A stretch of 64,000 nucleotides of DNA from Casuarius casuarius. Taxonomy: Eukaryota; Chordata; Aves; Casuariiformes; Casuariidae. The number at the start of each line of letters is the position of its first letter. Position 1 is the stretch's first letter. Shown piece by piece: positions 1 to 14,000 of this stretch. The DNA lies in NCBI GenBank assembly GCA_003342895.1, contig PTFA01000278.1:1007089-1071088 (forward strand). The letters are read 5' to 3'. Made by a program: the position numbers and the translations under genes. Below the pieces are notes generated by a model. That model saw only the letters and a program-made list of their open reading frames with translations, searched no databases and was not told the origin of the DNA.

Positions 1-3000
1 CTGGCTGTAGAGTNAGAAAAACACTCAGAACATTTTTTGCTTTTATCTAATTAAAGGTAACCATAATTTAAAACAAAACCTTTACAAAACATTTAATGTA
101 GGTAAGTTTAATAAAATAATATTTTTTTCAAAGAAAGATAAAAAGCATTTTTTCTTCTTTGCCATAAAAATATTTTTAATTCATTAAATGTCTTGGCTGA
201 ATCCAACTTACCATTTTTGGCCAAAGCAAATACCAATGCCAGTTTTTCCCCTTTAAAATCTAATTAAAAAAAAAAATAGAATCCAGCTTTCTCCTTGGTT
301 AAAATTCCCATTCTCTTCTTTCTCCCACTTCCNGGTAATCTGTCAAAATAAATTGCAATGTCAGAATTCAGAAGAAAGAAGATAAAGCAGATTTATTGAC
401 AAAACCCAAAAGGAAGAAGAGGTGAAAAGGCAACAAAAAAGGAAGACAGACAAACAAATACCTTTTCCCACAAACCAGAAGATCCAAACCACAATTGCTG
501 GATCCAAAACAGAAGTTTCTTTCATTTTTAAGGCCTACTGTAAGCTGAGTTTTCATTTGGGCCCATGTCTAGTCAAAAATCCCATTATGAATGGAGTGTA
601 CATTTCAGNTATTTTAATTGAGAAGTCATAAAACTGAAGTCAAAATGGTCTAAGGTAGTTAAAATATATAATTACACTTGTTGGTGATATATTACAATTT
701 ATAGTATTTCTTTTACATTATTGTATGTTATTGTTCAGGGGAATGTAAAAGGCAAAGAAAATCTAGCAGTAACTGTTGAAATTAAGCAATTACTGCATTT
801 GGACCTTAAAGGAAAACTGCAGTGTAATATAAAATCATTTTCAGTCNTTATATTTAATTAAACTCAAAAAGAAAGGTAAACCAAGCATTTAATCCCAGGC
901 ACTGAATATCCTCAGCTTCTGAATGCAANAAGTGTTGAGNNCATTCNGCACATTCTAGNCTCACAGCTGAGCCAATAAACACGNCAAGAAATTTAATTAA
1001 AAATAAAAGTTAACAAACAAAACAGGAAGCTAAAATAAGTTACAGTCTAAATACAGATCNTTCAAAATGTACCCATGCACTTAACTTCAACTCCCAGCTT
1101 TATTGTATACAGTAGATAAAGTTAAGCATGCATATGAGTCATGGAAAGATCTGGGTCTAATTTGATGGTATTCTTTAAGTAAGTGCTACTCAATAGTACA
1201 GTGGGCTAGTAATGTAAAGTTTCCAGAATTAGGATCTCTCTAAATACCACGAACACACGGATATAGCGAAGCAGTGACAGAGATCTCCGAAACACTCTAG
1301 AGCTCATTTTTAATAGGGATGAGCTTATGTAGCAAATACTTCATTAAGCCTATAAGGTAACACTACGAAAACCGCTTGCAGTTTTCTTTTACATATTTAA
1401 ACAAAAATACTCTTCCAGCACAACAATGTTACGCCTGTAACACTGATGCCCGTACTTCCCTNCTGGAATAGGAAAAACCCACTAATCCATTTCAAATCAG
1501 AGAGCTCCAGCTGAAAGCAAGAATCTTTGGCCTTTGACCAATAGCTAATCTTTGCACGCGCCTTTTCTGTATTAAAATGTAGCTCCACTCCACATATATT
1601 GTGTTCGGGAAGGGTGGGAGGGAGGAGGGAATAGGACTATGAGTTTATTACAGAAAAGGAAAGAAACCAAATGACTTTTTCCATGAACTCTAGATGATCT
1701 TCACTTATCTAAGAAAGCTGCAATAAAACCAGAAATTCACAGAGGATTTCATCTNTGTCTGAGGCCTTATATTTTAAAATTCGTTGAATCCTACTTCCAT
1801 TGCTATCAAGATTAGTTTTGGTTCTGTCTTCACAGAAGTAGCATAGGATCAACACAGTAGAAATCAATACAAACAGCAACAAAATCTAGCTAATGTATAG
1901 ATAAAATATTAGCGATTCTCATAACAAGAAGTCATTTGGAGCATGACATACCAAGCAACTAACTTCATGCCACAGAGATCTAGCTATTTCATGGGCAAGT
2001 GGGCTCTAAGTGAATATAGGATGGACACACTGACTTCAGCCCAGCCGGCATTTGTTACTGCTAGTCCAAGAACTGATTAAGGCAGATTTTAAAGGAGCCA
2101 AAGTTGCAAAGCTGTACGTAAAGATCCATAAAATGCCCTAGACTTAGTTCATTCTTAAAACTGNTTTCCAAGATTTTGGAAACATACCATGTATTAAATA
2201 ACTAATTTGTTACTACAGGAATAATTGTGTGTTTNGTTTTCTCTCTGCATGCTATCAGATGGTTGCCCTCTCTGCATTCCTTCTTCACCTAAGTTCATTA
2301 TTCCTTAATAGTTTACATTTAAATTGAAATTTCAATAAATCCTTGAATATAAAAGACAGTAGAGCTTCCATTTAGTGGGTCTGTCTTTAGGAGAAAAAGC
2401 AACGATTTAGTGGGAGTTGATAAACAATATGATATAGTAGACAAATAGGCAAATGTACTTAAGCCACACAAGCCCCAAAACTGCAAGTTTAAAAACTTNA
2501 TTAGATTCCAGGAAAGTCTTAACATAGAGAAGGGACATAACAAGACGTTACACTGTACCCCCGACACAGTAACCCCAATGTACTTTGGATGACAGCGAAA
2601 ACCTCTCTTAAGGGATAAGTATTTTCAGAAGTATCATTATTTCTATTCCAAATGCAAGGTGTGTACCCCCTGCAATCCTTTTCTGTTTTGAAAGTTCTTT
2701 GGATAGTAAATCAGAAATTGCAAAAGTTCTTCTGTCAATTTTCACTCCAGCTACATAGTGGAATCAGATAAAAGGAAGCAGCATATATATTTGTGCAACT
2801 GTGTCAGCAGCAATAAGCAAACAAATTCCTCATACTTGCCACAGTTAGGCTGGCATCACCACTCTATGACTGCTGTTTTGTCACGTGACACAAAAATGTG
2901 AACAAAAATCCGATTCCATTTTTGCTGGAAATTTAAATGAGACAAAACTTTCATCAATTTTGCTTTGCTTCTGATGTTTTCATTTTGCAAAATTTTCAAG

Positions 3001-4998
3001 AGATTTCCCCCTCCCCCTCCAAAGATCTTCAGTTTGAAGGAAGACTCAAGACATTCCCAGGTGAAAAAGAGCAAACTAGCTTTTCTTATGAGGTTTGTGG
3101 CCCTCTGATAAGCGTTTGCTATCAGCATTTCTATCCAGACTTGTATATGAGCAGCAGCATGCAAGTACTGTTTGGGATATATGTTTTTTATCCTCTCTAC
3201 ATCATGTATCCAAACACGCAATCTAAACCAGCTATTCATTCATTCCTAGATGCTTTCTCTTAAACCCTAAACAAATTCACACGATAAAAATATAATGATC
3301 TTTAAATAACCTGTATTTTAAACTTCTGCCTAAACAACTGACTTACTTAATAATTCATTTTTCTAATCTCTTCCAAGGACAATCAGATATTGTGTCTTTG
3401 CTTGTAATTACAGCCGAGATCCATCTAAAATAGAGCTATCCAGATAGTCGCCTATACAGGCAAAAACTGAGAGGGCAGTTAAGAAAAATGTCTTTGAAAC
3501 CTCCCACAGGCAAGAGAGGAAAGAGTCCTTTCTTCATAAAAACCAGAAAGTATATGGAGAGTTAGGCAGTAAACCTGCTAATGGTCCTAGAAATTTTCTA
3601 ACAATGTCTCTTTGATACATGCTCTGTTCTTTCCATCAACAAAACGTAAGGACTGCCAATAGTGCCAACACTAGAATAATTTTCAGAGGTAGCTGGGGCG
3701 CTGATGCACTAATTCTGCATACACTAATGCCAGCCTGGCCCCTGGCAATGCTATATTGGAAGGAAAAAAAAAATTAGAAAATAAATGCCTGAGGTAGTGT
3801 CTTTAAAAAANTATCTTATTAGTACTTCAAAAACCGTTCAAAAAGAAGCCTTAGGCTAACCAAATGGCTTTTATCTTGGAATAAAGGAAGACTTTTCATA
3901 GAAACTATTTGCATATTTTAAGAGTATTTCCTGTCTCAACATAAGAAAATCTAATCCAAAAAACACCAGATTAAGTGATTGCTGTTTCTGCTTATGCTCT
4001 AAACAGTAAAGAGAATATTTTCACAGNTCTGCAACATTTCTGGAAAAAACTTTACACCTCATAAATAAATTGCCAGAACTACTTGCAAAACCAAGTGCTG
4101 TTGTCTAATAAGCTTGCATTTGTAAAGTGCAATTTATTGTAGACATAGTTCAAATAGACTCAGTGAAAATTTTGTCTTATGAGTGCTATTAATACCACAA
4201 ATAATTTATAGGCATTTCATGGTAGAACATTTTACAAATCTATTTGCCCAAGTTGCTCTGTTTCCTTCCATTCTGCTCCCTTTGGGAAACTTGAGCAACG
4301 TAAAGGAAATGGAAAGTTAACATAAGATAATAGAAGGTTATAGAAAATATTCCTCCCTTCATATGAGCATAAAGCCAAATCCATCATTGTAACACTTTTA
4401 AGAAGTTGTATAACACTTGCACTCAACAACATTTCAGAATGTAAAAATTAATTTTCTGATGAGAAAATTTACCCAAAAGCCTTGCCTCATCATAATATAG
4501 AAATGTGTTCATGTCGTTCAGGATTTTCAAGATTAAAGGATTACTTGCATATATTTGAAAAGTTGGCTGTTAGAGGTACCAAATGCTTATAACTTGTCTC
4601 GAATCACGAATAAAGAAATAGGCTGAAATCCAATGGATTTGGATACTTTAGATTCTCATTTTAAGAGTCCATTTTGCCGGATCCGAACTCCTGGGAAGAA
4701 TCTGCTTTTCAGAAGATGGGAACTCTGCACTTTTTAAGTGCTCAGCGCTTTCTAGCTACCTTAAGCTGGCACTCAAAAGTTACAAGTCACTTGAAAAATA
4801 CAGATCAGGACCTGTTTGTGGAAGAGCATATCTCCAAAAATATAAATAGAGCTTCAGAGATAATACTGTTGTAGTTATGGCTCCAGCGATTTTAATGTAA
4901 GAAATTTTAACACAAAAACAATGTAACCGTGCTGCTTTTTAGTACTTTGATTTTTAACTCTGAATATCATTTTCATGATTTCACATTTTAAATTCCAG
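1..4998 (+). other. PCSK5: PCSK5 intron (3' part)
   Basis: The acceptor at 4998 makes this the end of an intron. It is AT-rich, and I see no cysteine-rich open frame with splice sites in it on the plus strand. A cluster of N bases lies at 929-984. A short pyrimidine run (CCCCCTCCCCCTCC) is near 3007. I recognise no transposable element. Confidence 0.7.
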
Positions 4999-5041
4999 AT
5001 GACCCGAGAATCTGCATGACNTGCATTCAGAACTACTACAT
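4999..5041 (+). CDS. PCSK5: PCSK5 exon (window exon 1), 43 bp, furin-repeat fragment
   Basis: This short exon follows an acceptor ending ATTCCAG and precedes a strong GTAAGT donor. It reads DPRICMTCIQNYY between two split codons. Its two trailing bases AT join the first base G of the next exon to give Met, followed by YKDHCYKYCPENTY, so the CxxC then CxxxCP pattern of a furin repeat runs straight across the junction. The codon with an N (ACN) is Thr whatever the base. It begins with two bases of a split codon, so an upstream exon ending in phase 1 lies outside the window. Confidence 0.8.
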
Positions 5042-8000
5042 GTAAGTGTAGCTCTTCATGCCAATACATTTTTCCAAAGAAGTGGTGCATGCTTTGCTAT
5101 ATAAATCAATATTGTGTTGTCCCATTCTTTTTAACTATTGCCTACCTGAGAACAGTGGCTTTGGAAAAAGACTTGGGAAATGCTAAATAACTAGGCAATC
5201 ATACACCATCAAGGTCTTTTAAAGCTTATGGACTGATGTGATCTTTGTACATATGAGGAGAGGACTATCAAACAGAAAGTGTGTGAACATTAAAGGCTGC
5301 CTCTTGGAACTAATATGCTTTTGGTATATTGTGTGCAGTTCTGGTATCAGCATTTCTGAAGGCACGCTGAAATATTTGAGGAGGTTAAGTAAAGAATCAG
5401 AAATAATAGATTAATGGAAAGTTTAACTTAGAGGGAAAGGAAATACTCTGAGTTTTCCAAAGAGACAATTAAGAAATCCATACAACGATTACCAAGACAA
5501 AAGAAAATTTTGACAAAAAAAGGCTGTTCTGTCTAGCTATAAACAATGGCATTTTCTTATATGCATACAACTGATCAGCTCTTTACAACCACAGTATAGT
5601 AATTTCTAATTAAGCATGTATTTTTGTGCCTAAACTTAAAAAAACAAATTTAGTTATACTTAAAAACCCAGATATTTGCAAGCATGTCTTGTTAATGCTT
5701 AGCAGTTGAATTGCTAGCATATCCACAAATACACTTTCAGTCTTTCATTAGAGGAATAATTTCTTTTAATTAGGGCAATAATAGAGCCTTATCATCGCCA
5801 TACCTAGAAATATACAGAAAATAAACTTGATGACCTCAAAACAAACCCAGCAATGGTGTTCTACTTCNTCTCGTAGGTATAAGGACCATTGCTATAAATA
5901 CTGCCCAGAAAATACCTACAGAGATGAAATCTCCATGAAGTGTATAGAGTGTCCAAGCAACTGCAATGGCTGTGACAAGGATGAGTGTGGCGCGTGTAAG
6001 GAAGGCTTTTATCTCTTGGGTAAGCAAAGAACAAGGTACAGTATACACACAAAAGGATTTGAAACTTTCTTCCNTAGAGAANGNGTTTGGANTCANCTTC
6101 TGAAATNTCNANATCNCTCCTATAGCAGTCAGTGGATGCTNAGGGCATTTAGCCCTTTGCAGACTCAGGTCCTATGCATTAACATATGGNGCCATTTGGT
6201 TCAAAACTCCAAATATTTCACTACAAATTCCAAGGGTTATTTCCTGGTTTTGTTTTTAAATGCGTTTCCTCTCTCTTTGAGCACAGGCAGAAAAAGATTC
6301 TATTTGATTCAGACTACAGGGAAGGAGATTGCTTTAATTCCCTGAAAGACATGGAAACTTTTCAAGTCTAGCAAGTCTAGCTTTACTTTAACTTTCAGGT
6401 CCACACAATGTAACACAATCTTAACTTTCAGGTCCACATGATGTCACTTGAACATATTGAGTAAAGTTCAGTTAAAACTACTAAACTTGATATCAAATTC
6501 ACACAAGACTAACAATCTCTTAGTTTTGTTATGAAGCTATAAATGAGGCAGGTCTGGTTCAGACATTCTGCCAAATCTGAATCACAGGATTTTGTTTTGG
6601 TTTCGATATTCTTGTGCACTGCCTACTGCACACACCAATAGCAGAGTACAAAGCGTCATGCTCGTGGAAGGCTCTGTGGTGACAGCCTGAGGCAATCTGG
6701 TGGTCTTTTTTTTTTTTAATTCAAATTGGATGAAGCAAAAAAACCTATCAGTGTCATAACTTATATGGTCTTTGCTGCAGTACACAAACCCTTAAATCAA
6801 ATCAGGTTTACCTGTGTTTAGCTTATATTCACCAGAAACTAGAGATTCATCCAGTCCTCAAAATGGCAATGTGTCTAAAAATCTTTGGGATTTATGGACT
6901 AAGATTTTATATTGAGCCAGTATAAAAATTGGGACTTAACCATGAAATTATGACCTAAACTTGGACTTTGTAAGGCTTGTATGTGTCAGGATTTAGCATA
7001 TGAATGAAGACCCAGCTGGATAAAAACTTAAGTGCAGATTGGTTTGAAGGGTTTATCTAAGCAGCTGAGCTGAATTCGGGATACACAGGAAAAATCTAGA
7101 GTGTAGATAGCTACAAAAAGTTTCACAAGTTCTACTGTATTATTTGTTTTTCTTAAGCTATTTCTTGTTGGAGACAGAGAGATGCTATACTGCTTCCCAA
7201 TTTAAAGTACCGGGAGCTACGCCAAACACATAAATGTACTTTTTTGAGAGAGAAAATCAAACAAATACCGNCTCACAGGTTGTACTGCTTCTCAGCCTCA
7301 GAATTCCTAGTTGTCTGCTTTTTAATATCCTACCTGCTTTTATGTGAACCATGTGGCTGGAAGTACAGAAAAAAATTTCAAGATACCTCTTTAGGTTTCC
7401 AATAAATTTGCATCATAGATTAAATGGGTTTTGTAGTTATACAGTGTATATGTACTAGTTAGTAATCCTAGANTTAGTGCTATTCTTCCTCACTGCATTG
7501 AGCCTGATGAGGTTTAATAGCATTTTGTCCACCTCGTTATCCTGATAGACATGGGACTGTTGATACCACGATTTCAGGCTCCGTCTCTGTTGCAGGTGGC
7601 ACATGTGTGAGTGAGTGTGGAGCAGGTTTCTTCAGGGATGACATCTCCAGAGAATGTGAGGCGTGCCACAGGAGCTGTGCAACGTGTGTTGGGTACAGCT
7701 ATGAGGAGTGCACCGCGTGCAAGAGTAACTTCCAGTTATCTCGTGGTCAGTGCCTGAATCCGAGAAATGTTCCACCTAATGGGAAGTTCTGGAGTGGTAA
7801 GTTGCTGCAGATCCCTTGATCTTGTTTTATTTCACTGAAGACAGTTTAAAAGTTTATAAAGAGGATATCAAGATCATGCAGTTTTGGTGAAAATATCCAT
7901 TCATCTAACCAGAATAAAATAATTTTTGAAAAATACTAAAAACATCTGCTTGATCACAAAGTGAAAGTCATCTCTCTGTAAATAGCATAAAATTTTAATT

Positions 8001-11000
8001 CAGCTTAAATCCATTTTATAGGCTGTTTTATACCAACTTTTTGGCTGTTGATTCNCTACACATAGATGAATATGAGTTGGAGGAAACTAAAAATAAACAA
8101 ATAAATGTGTGCGTGTGGAGAATATTTAAAAGCAACCTCTCTTCTTCTCCCCTGACGCAGATATGCACCAATTGTCTAAGGGACCAAACACAGGATGCAA
8201 AACTGAATTCTTGAATTCTTGTCCGACTTTTGCCATTTCCACAACCAGTGACCTTGGCAAAATTGTCAGTTCTTTCTTGGTTCCCTCATCTATATTGTGG
8301 GGAAAACAATTCTTTTCTATTCCAAAAGAATGATAAAGAAGAGAANTTGGAATGAAAATGCTCTTAAAAGTTAAAGCTGCTGAAAAGAATGATTTGTATT
8401 ATTTTAATTATTTTCCTTCATGAAGCATCTGAAAATGCATCACGGTACTGTCATATACTGTTAAAAAGTATTAAATGAATGGTGCATTGTAGAATACTAG
8501 TTGTTTGCATTATGTCAGTTATGCAAAGTACAACTGAATGGGTTACGTTACCACATCAGGCAGCGCTAATGATGAATTTATTGCCCAACCCGCAAATTAA
8601 AACTCACTTGCTATGAATATTCTTTCTAAGTGAAGCTCGTTGCTGTGAAGAAATCCTGTGTGGTCTGTGCAACATCTCAATAGTTAGGCTTGTAAGTGGC
8701 ATTTAAAATGGTTCATACACCCGTAGCCTCCGAAGGGTAAAGTTTTATCTAGTGTTTCAATTGTATCTTGGCTGACCACTATAAACAGAGGGGAAAGTCA
8801 CTGTCATATAATCCTCCCACTNTCTTTAGCATTTGTAACGCATCAGTCGGAATAACACATCCAGTTTTGGGCACAGCGTTTAAAGAAGGAAGTGGCCCAA
8901 CTGGAGAGAGCAAACAGTGAGGATTACCAGAAGTCTNGGGAAAAAAATATTTACAAGGAAAGACTGAGAGAACTGAGGGGTCTTGGACTAAATGAGAAAG
9001 CTAAGAGGAACATGCTCACAGAGAAGAATGGAACAGATCAGGTCTCTGTACGTGCAGTAAACAGGACAAAAAATAATAGGCTTGAAATGCAGAAACGGAG
9101 ATTTAGATTTGGCATTGGAAAAAAGTGGACTTTCTAATGGAAGAATGGAGCAATCATATAGACTGTTTGAGGGTGTTGGGAATTTCCGTCTGTAGGGGAC
9201 TTTAAGAACACACTAAAAACAGCAGTCAGGAGTGTTTATTGAGTGGAGTGACAGACTAGATTACTTACGGTCCCTTCCAGCTTTATTTTTCTATGAAATA
9301 CACATTTTCCTCCAATTTGCTCAAACACAGCAAAGAGAGGCTATCCTTCGATCTATATGACCTCGCATTAAAATTTAAAATATACTAACAAATATTTTCA
9401 GAAAAAATGTTGACCATTTTTAATTATTGCCTATCGATGGAGAAATGTTATACCAAAAAGATGAGCACTTTTTTACTTCAAAAAAAGGTCAGAGAGATCT
9501 AAGAAGGTGAGCTACTAATAGAAAAGCCTCCTCTGGGCATTTCATTGTGTCTNNTCCAGATGTGTAAATATTTTTTTCNNTTTGAGACACTCTCAACCAG
9601 TGTCATAGAAAGAACACATCTATATTTTGGTGTCCCCAGTCTCATAATTCAATCTATTTTTGACACCACCAAATGAGGTAATTCATCGTCAGCTTTTTTC
9701 TTTTGAGCAGGCAGCTGATGCAAGCCTGTACACTTCAGCATTACTGTGCTGTGGACTCTCTTTCTCTCTCTGACTTCTACTTTGCTTTCCTTCAGGTAGA
9801 TAAAACACAGCTCACTTGAGGGCATTTCAAACCATAAAATACATGATCTCTGAGCCATACTGCCTTGAGCAGTAGCAACTGCCCCAAAGTCACACAATCC
9901 TTCCTCTAGCTGGTGATGCTACCCCGATCAGGGAGCTCAGGTAATCTCACTGACAGCTGCTCAGCTTCTCTTGGGTGGACTTGCTGTGNTTCCCACCACA
10001 CGGCAGCAGATTTGGCAGGTAACTGCTGAGAAAGTGATGTTGGTCCTGGTGATATCTTGGGCCTTTTCTCACTAGGGTAGACTTCCAAATAGTAGNGCCC
10101 ATCCAGTCAATATGTTAATGNGGAGNTCACCAGCTTTNCCAAAGGTGCTCCTTGAATAACTGCATTAATCAACAGTCTATGCAGGTTCTTCTTCAGATGC
10201 TGTAGGATCATCTGGCTCTCATAACATTCATTTTCACTTGTGAATTAATTATAAAATCTAACTGGTTGCTATTTTNGGCTAAAATATCACTCTTTCACTC
10301 ACTTCGTCTGTTGATGTGTTCAGGCGGCAGATATCAGCTGAGTTCAGATTGCCAGCTGCACCATCCTGTTTTNGTTTTGCTTTGCTTTTAATTCTGGTTG
10401 CATGCTGAAGATCCCTTACATAAATGAAAGATTTGGGAATGACAGAAACACGTTTGTTTAGCTCTAGTAGTACATCACACCGATAGATTGNTTTCTATTT
10501 AAAGAGTGCCTGATAATGGTTTGAAAAACCTGGGTGATTAAAATACATATATATGTGTGTGTGTGTGTGTGTGCGCGTGTGTGTTAGGAAACAGAGCTTC
10601 AGAATCTATTACAGTGACCTTCATCATTGACAACAGTTTTCTGAAAAGCACTAAAATTTAGGACGGGCAGCTGCTATCATTCACTGCCTTGTCCAACAAT
10701 GTTACATATTACGAGAANTGCAAGAGTGGATGAGATGAAATCTGCCTGTGCTCCTTGAAACCTACTGCCAGGGGGATTCTGATGGGCATAACTGTACAGA
10801 AAAAACTCCCTGGGCCTGGAGCAATGATCCCTCTTCAGAGCTTCTTAGACATTTCTATAAGGCGTCTTCTTTTCCATTGTTTGTTTAAAAGGGGATCATG
10901 GGGACAAAGAAAATACTCCTTCTCTCATATATGGGTGCAAAGTCACGGCATTTTTCCAAGTTTATCACTGCTTCCTCTGGACAGATCTCTGGATATTTTA

Positions 11001-14000
11001 GCTCAGTTTACTGCTCTTTGATTCTTTAGCTTGACAGCTATTTTGATTGTCCGCAGGGTGATTTCTTCTTACTAAAATATAGATGTCCAGCTCATCTGTT
11101 GTCAATTTTTTTTTCAAATGGAAGGCTGTTTCATGCAGCATGGGCATGTTCCGTGAAGCTTGTTGTACATCCTTCAAGGGATGCTAAAATACATCCAGAT
11201 TTCTTCACCAGTCCAGTGTGGGCAAGACTGTGGCTGTGATTNGATTTTTGGCTCTCGTCCTCTGTGTCAGTTTATCAATATATGCTCTTTGCACTGGGTG
11301 CTCAGTGTGTCCTCAACGCATTTACATTGGTGTACTACCATGGCAGAACTGCCTCCCACCTTTAGTGGCCTGATGAGCTATTTGAATTAAAGAATACAAG
11401 CCAAATAATTAGTAGTCCTCCCACTTTGGGGGATTGGGCTGGGTGTGGGGGCCTGAGGATAAAATAAACAACCTCGCCTGTGTCATGGAAACGAAGATGA
11501 GATCGCACCAAGCTCANCCTCAGCACGTTCCCTGCCTCCGACAGGAAGACAACGCAGCTAGGAAGAGAGACAAAATTTCCAAATCCAGTAGTTTACTTTA
11601 GCTTTTACTACATTAGACCTATATCTACCCTCTTTCTTTCGAAGCTCTGCTAACAAGTAGTTGATGTACTGGACCTTGAACTGTATTTACAAATAATGAA
11701 GCCATTTCTCCTCAGCTCTTCTGGGCACATGGGTTTCATTAAGGTTTTAGTGAATGAATTGACCAACCATGTGGGACACAGTTTAGGGAAATGGAGGAAG
11801 TTGTTTTTGTTAGGTTCTCAGGCTAACATAAATTCAAGGGCAGCAGAGTAGAACCTGCCATAGATAAACCAACATAGAGTATGAATTTCTCTGCAGTTGG
11901 AAGACTGATCCATCTAGGCAAGAACTGAAACCTCGTTGAGTGTGGAATACACTTTTTTCCCCATGTTTAAGCTTTACTTCTATTTCTTGCATAAGAATAA
12001 ATGATTGACCAGCCTTATGAATTTTCATGAGCACACACTCCANCAATCAGAACAGTCTATGTAAAAACAACTTTCTAAAATGATATTTATTTGGGGGGAA
12101 TACTCTGCNGGGCAAACAATTCAGTTCATATTGGGAATCATTAATAAGTCATATCAAGGTCTGAAATAATGAAACAGATCTTGTCTGGCATCCAGGCTTT
12201 TAAAAAGACAGGGCAAGCCAAGAAAGAAAAAAAAAAAGGAGATTGAGCTCTGTGTTTGTAGCGCGAAACATCTGTATTTTATCTCATGTACCAGATGATG
12301 AAATGACTTTGGAAGCCAGGAGACACACTAGCGTAAGCTCGATTCACCAAGCGAATACGCACACCCTTTCAACCGGATTAGACGTTTTGCAAGTTATGGT
12401 CAGGTCTTCATTTTGCCTGTTCACTGTAAATACCACACCCAAAAAACACATTCGTCCCTCAGCTGCACAGTTTAGTCTACCACACTCTTTTGAAAAGTGT
12501 GAGAGGAAAAAAAAAGAAAACAGTCGTGGAAAGAGATCTGTTTCTGTCGCAAAACCAAAATGGAGTATGTGCTTCTTTACATGCAGGTAGTATATGCTGT
12601 AGTAAATTATGCAGCAAAATAGCAGCTGGTTCTGTTTACTATTACATACCACCCCCAATAATGAGAGTAACATCCCACAAGCAGCCATTGACCAACTGCA
12701 TCCATCTTACATATTTTNCTTTTCCTAAATACCACAGTAAAACACAAATAATAAAAATGTAGTGTGCTAGAAGAGTTCTGGTTGACAGAAAAACAATAAT
12801 TCAGACTTTAAAAGGATTATTAGGGTTCTCTGACCTTAATGCNGCTATGCAGATATACACATAAAGATCTGAAAATAGTGAAAGAAGAAAAAAAGAGNAT
12901 GGGGTGGGCAGAAGACAGCAGAAAAATCAGTAGGAGGAGAGAAGGGAGTCATAATCTTACAGATGAGAAAATGTTATGACATTTANAGAGGAGCATTAGA
13001 GCATCATGGGAAGAGTTAGGAAACCTTTTTAAGCATCATCCATATGTGAAATTTAAGGTTGCTAGAGGCAAGCAAAAATGATTCACTATCCTATATGCTC
13101 TTAGCCATGCCGATTTCATATTCTAGCCATTTGTTTGTAAAATAGTGCTATGGTTGTTACAAGATAACTGGATTGGGAATTAATGGTTATTGGGGGCTGT
13201 GATTTACTTTTTCCCTCTCCTATGGTTTTCTTAAATTTACAATTCACATAAGTCTTTGAAATGGGATAGGTCTAGTATTTTATTACATCTGTATATTGTT
13301 TTCATTATGTTTTATCATGTCTATGTAATTGTAATTAACTTGTGGAGATATGCAACCTATTTTTGTATTTTTATTCATGACTGTATCAGTTTTGCAAGGC
13401 CAATGCCACGCACAGAATAAAATCTAANAAACTAAGTAGCATCTCAACTGGATCACATTCAAATCACATCCCACAAAACAGTGCACAAGCCAGAGAGGTC
13501 ACCTTCTAAAAGGAATATGTATGCAGTTNCCGAGAGCCATGGCAGTACATTTCTTTCTGTATTCCCCACTGCAGCAATATGTGCCATGGTCTGAGAATAA
13601 AACATACTATAAAAATACTCTCCTTCTAGAAGCCAATGCCTTTTTAACTAAGAAGCTAAGGGCATTACATTACAAATGTGCATGGGAAGCTACTTTGATT
13701 GCAAGTTAAAAATACAAGTACTTAAGTCCCCCTTTTACCCTTAGAAAAGGACAAATAAACGGGATTCAAAATGGAGGAAACAAATTAGCTTTTATCAGTC
13801 CGAGAACTGATGGCTTGCTGCTTGTGCTGCCTGGCATAAAGGTCCATTGTCCGTAAAGAGCGGGGAGGGAGAGCCGGATGGACAGCACAAAGAGGAGGAG
13901 TATATACTAATATGACTTCTTACAATGCAGTTGCAGGATTAAAAGAATTAAAGGAAGGACCNTCAGCTACTTTAAATGCCATAGATNATATTTAAAANNN

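Noticed and set aside
2856..3263. Two overlapping open frames of 108 and 127 codons on opposite strands
   Set aside because: No recognisable domain and no splice context; the overlap on both strands suggests chance.
11160..11390. Cysteine-containing open frame (CGQDCGCD) in the large intron, considered as a missed PCSK5 exon
   Set aside because: The cysteine spacing does not follow the furin repeat, and no acceptor and donor pair in phase 1 flanks it.
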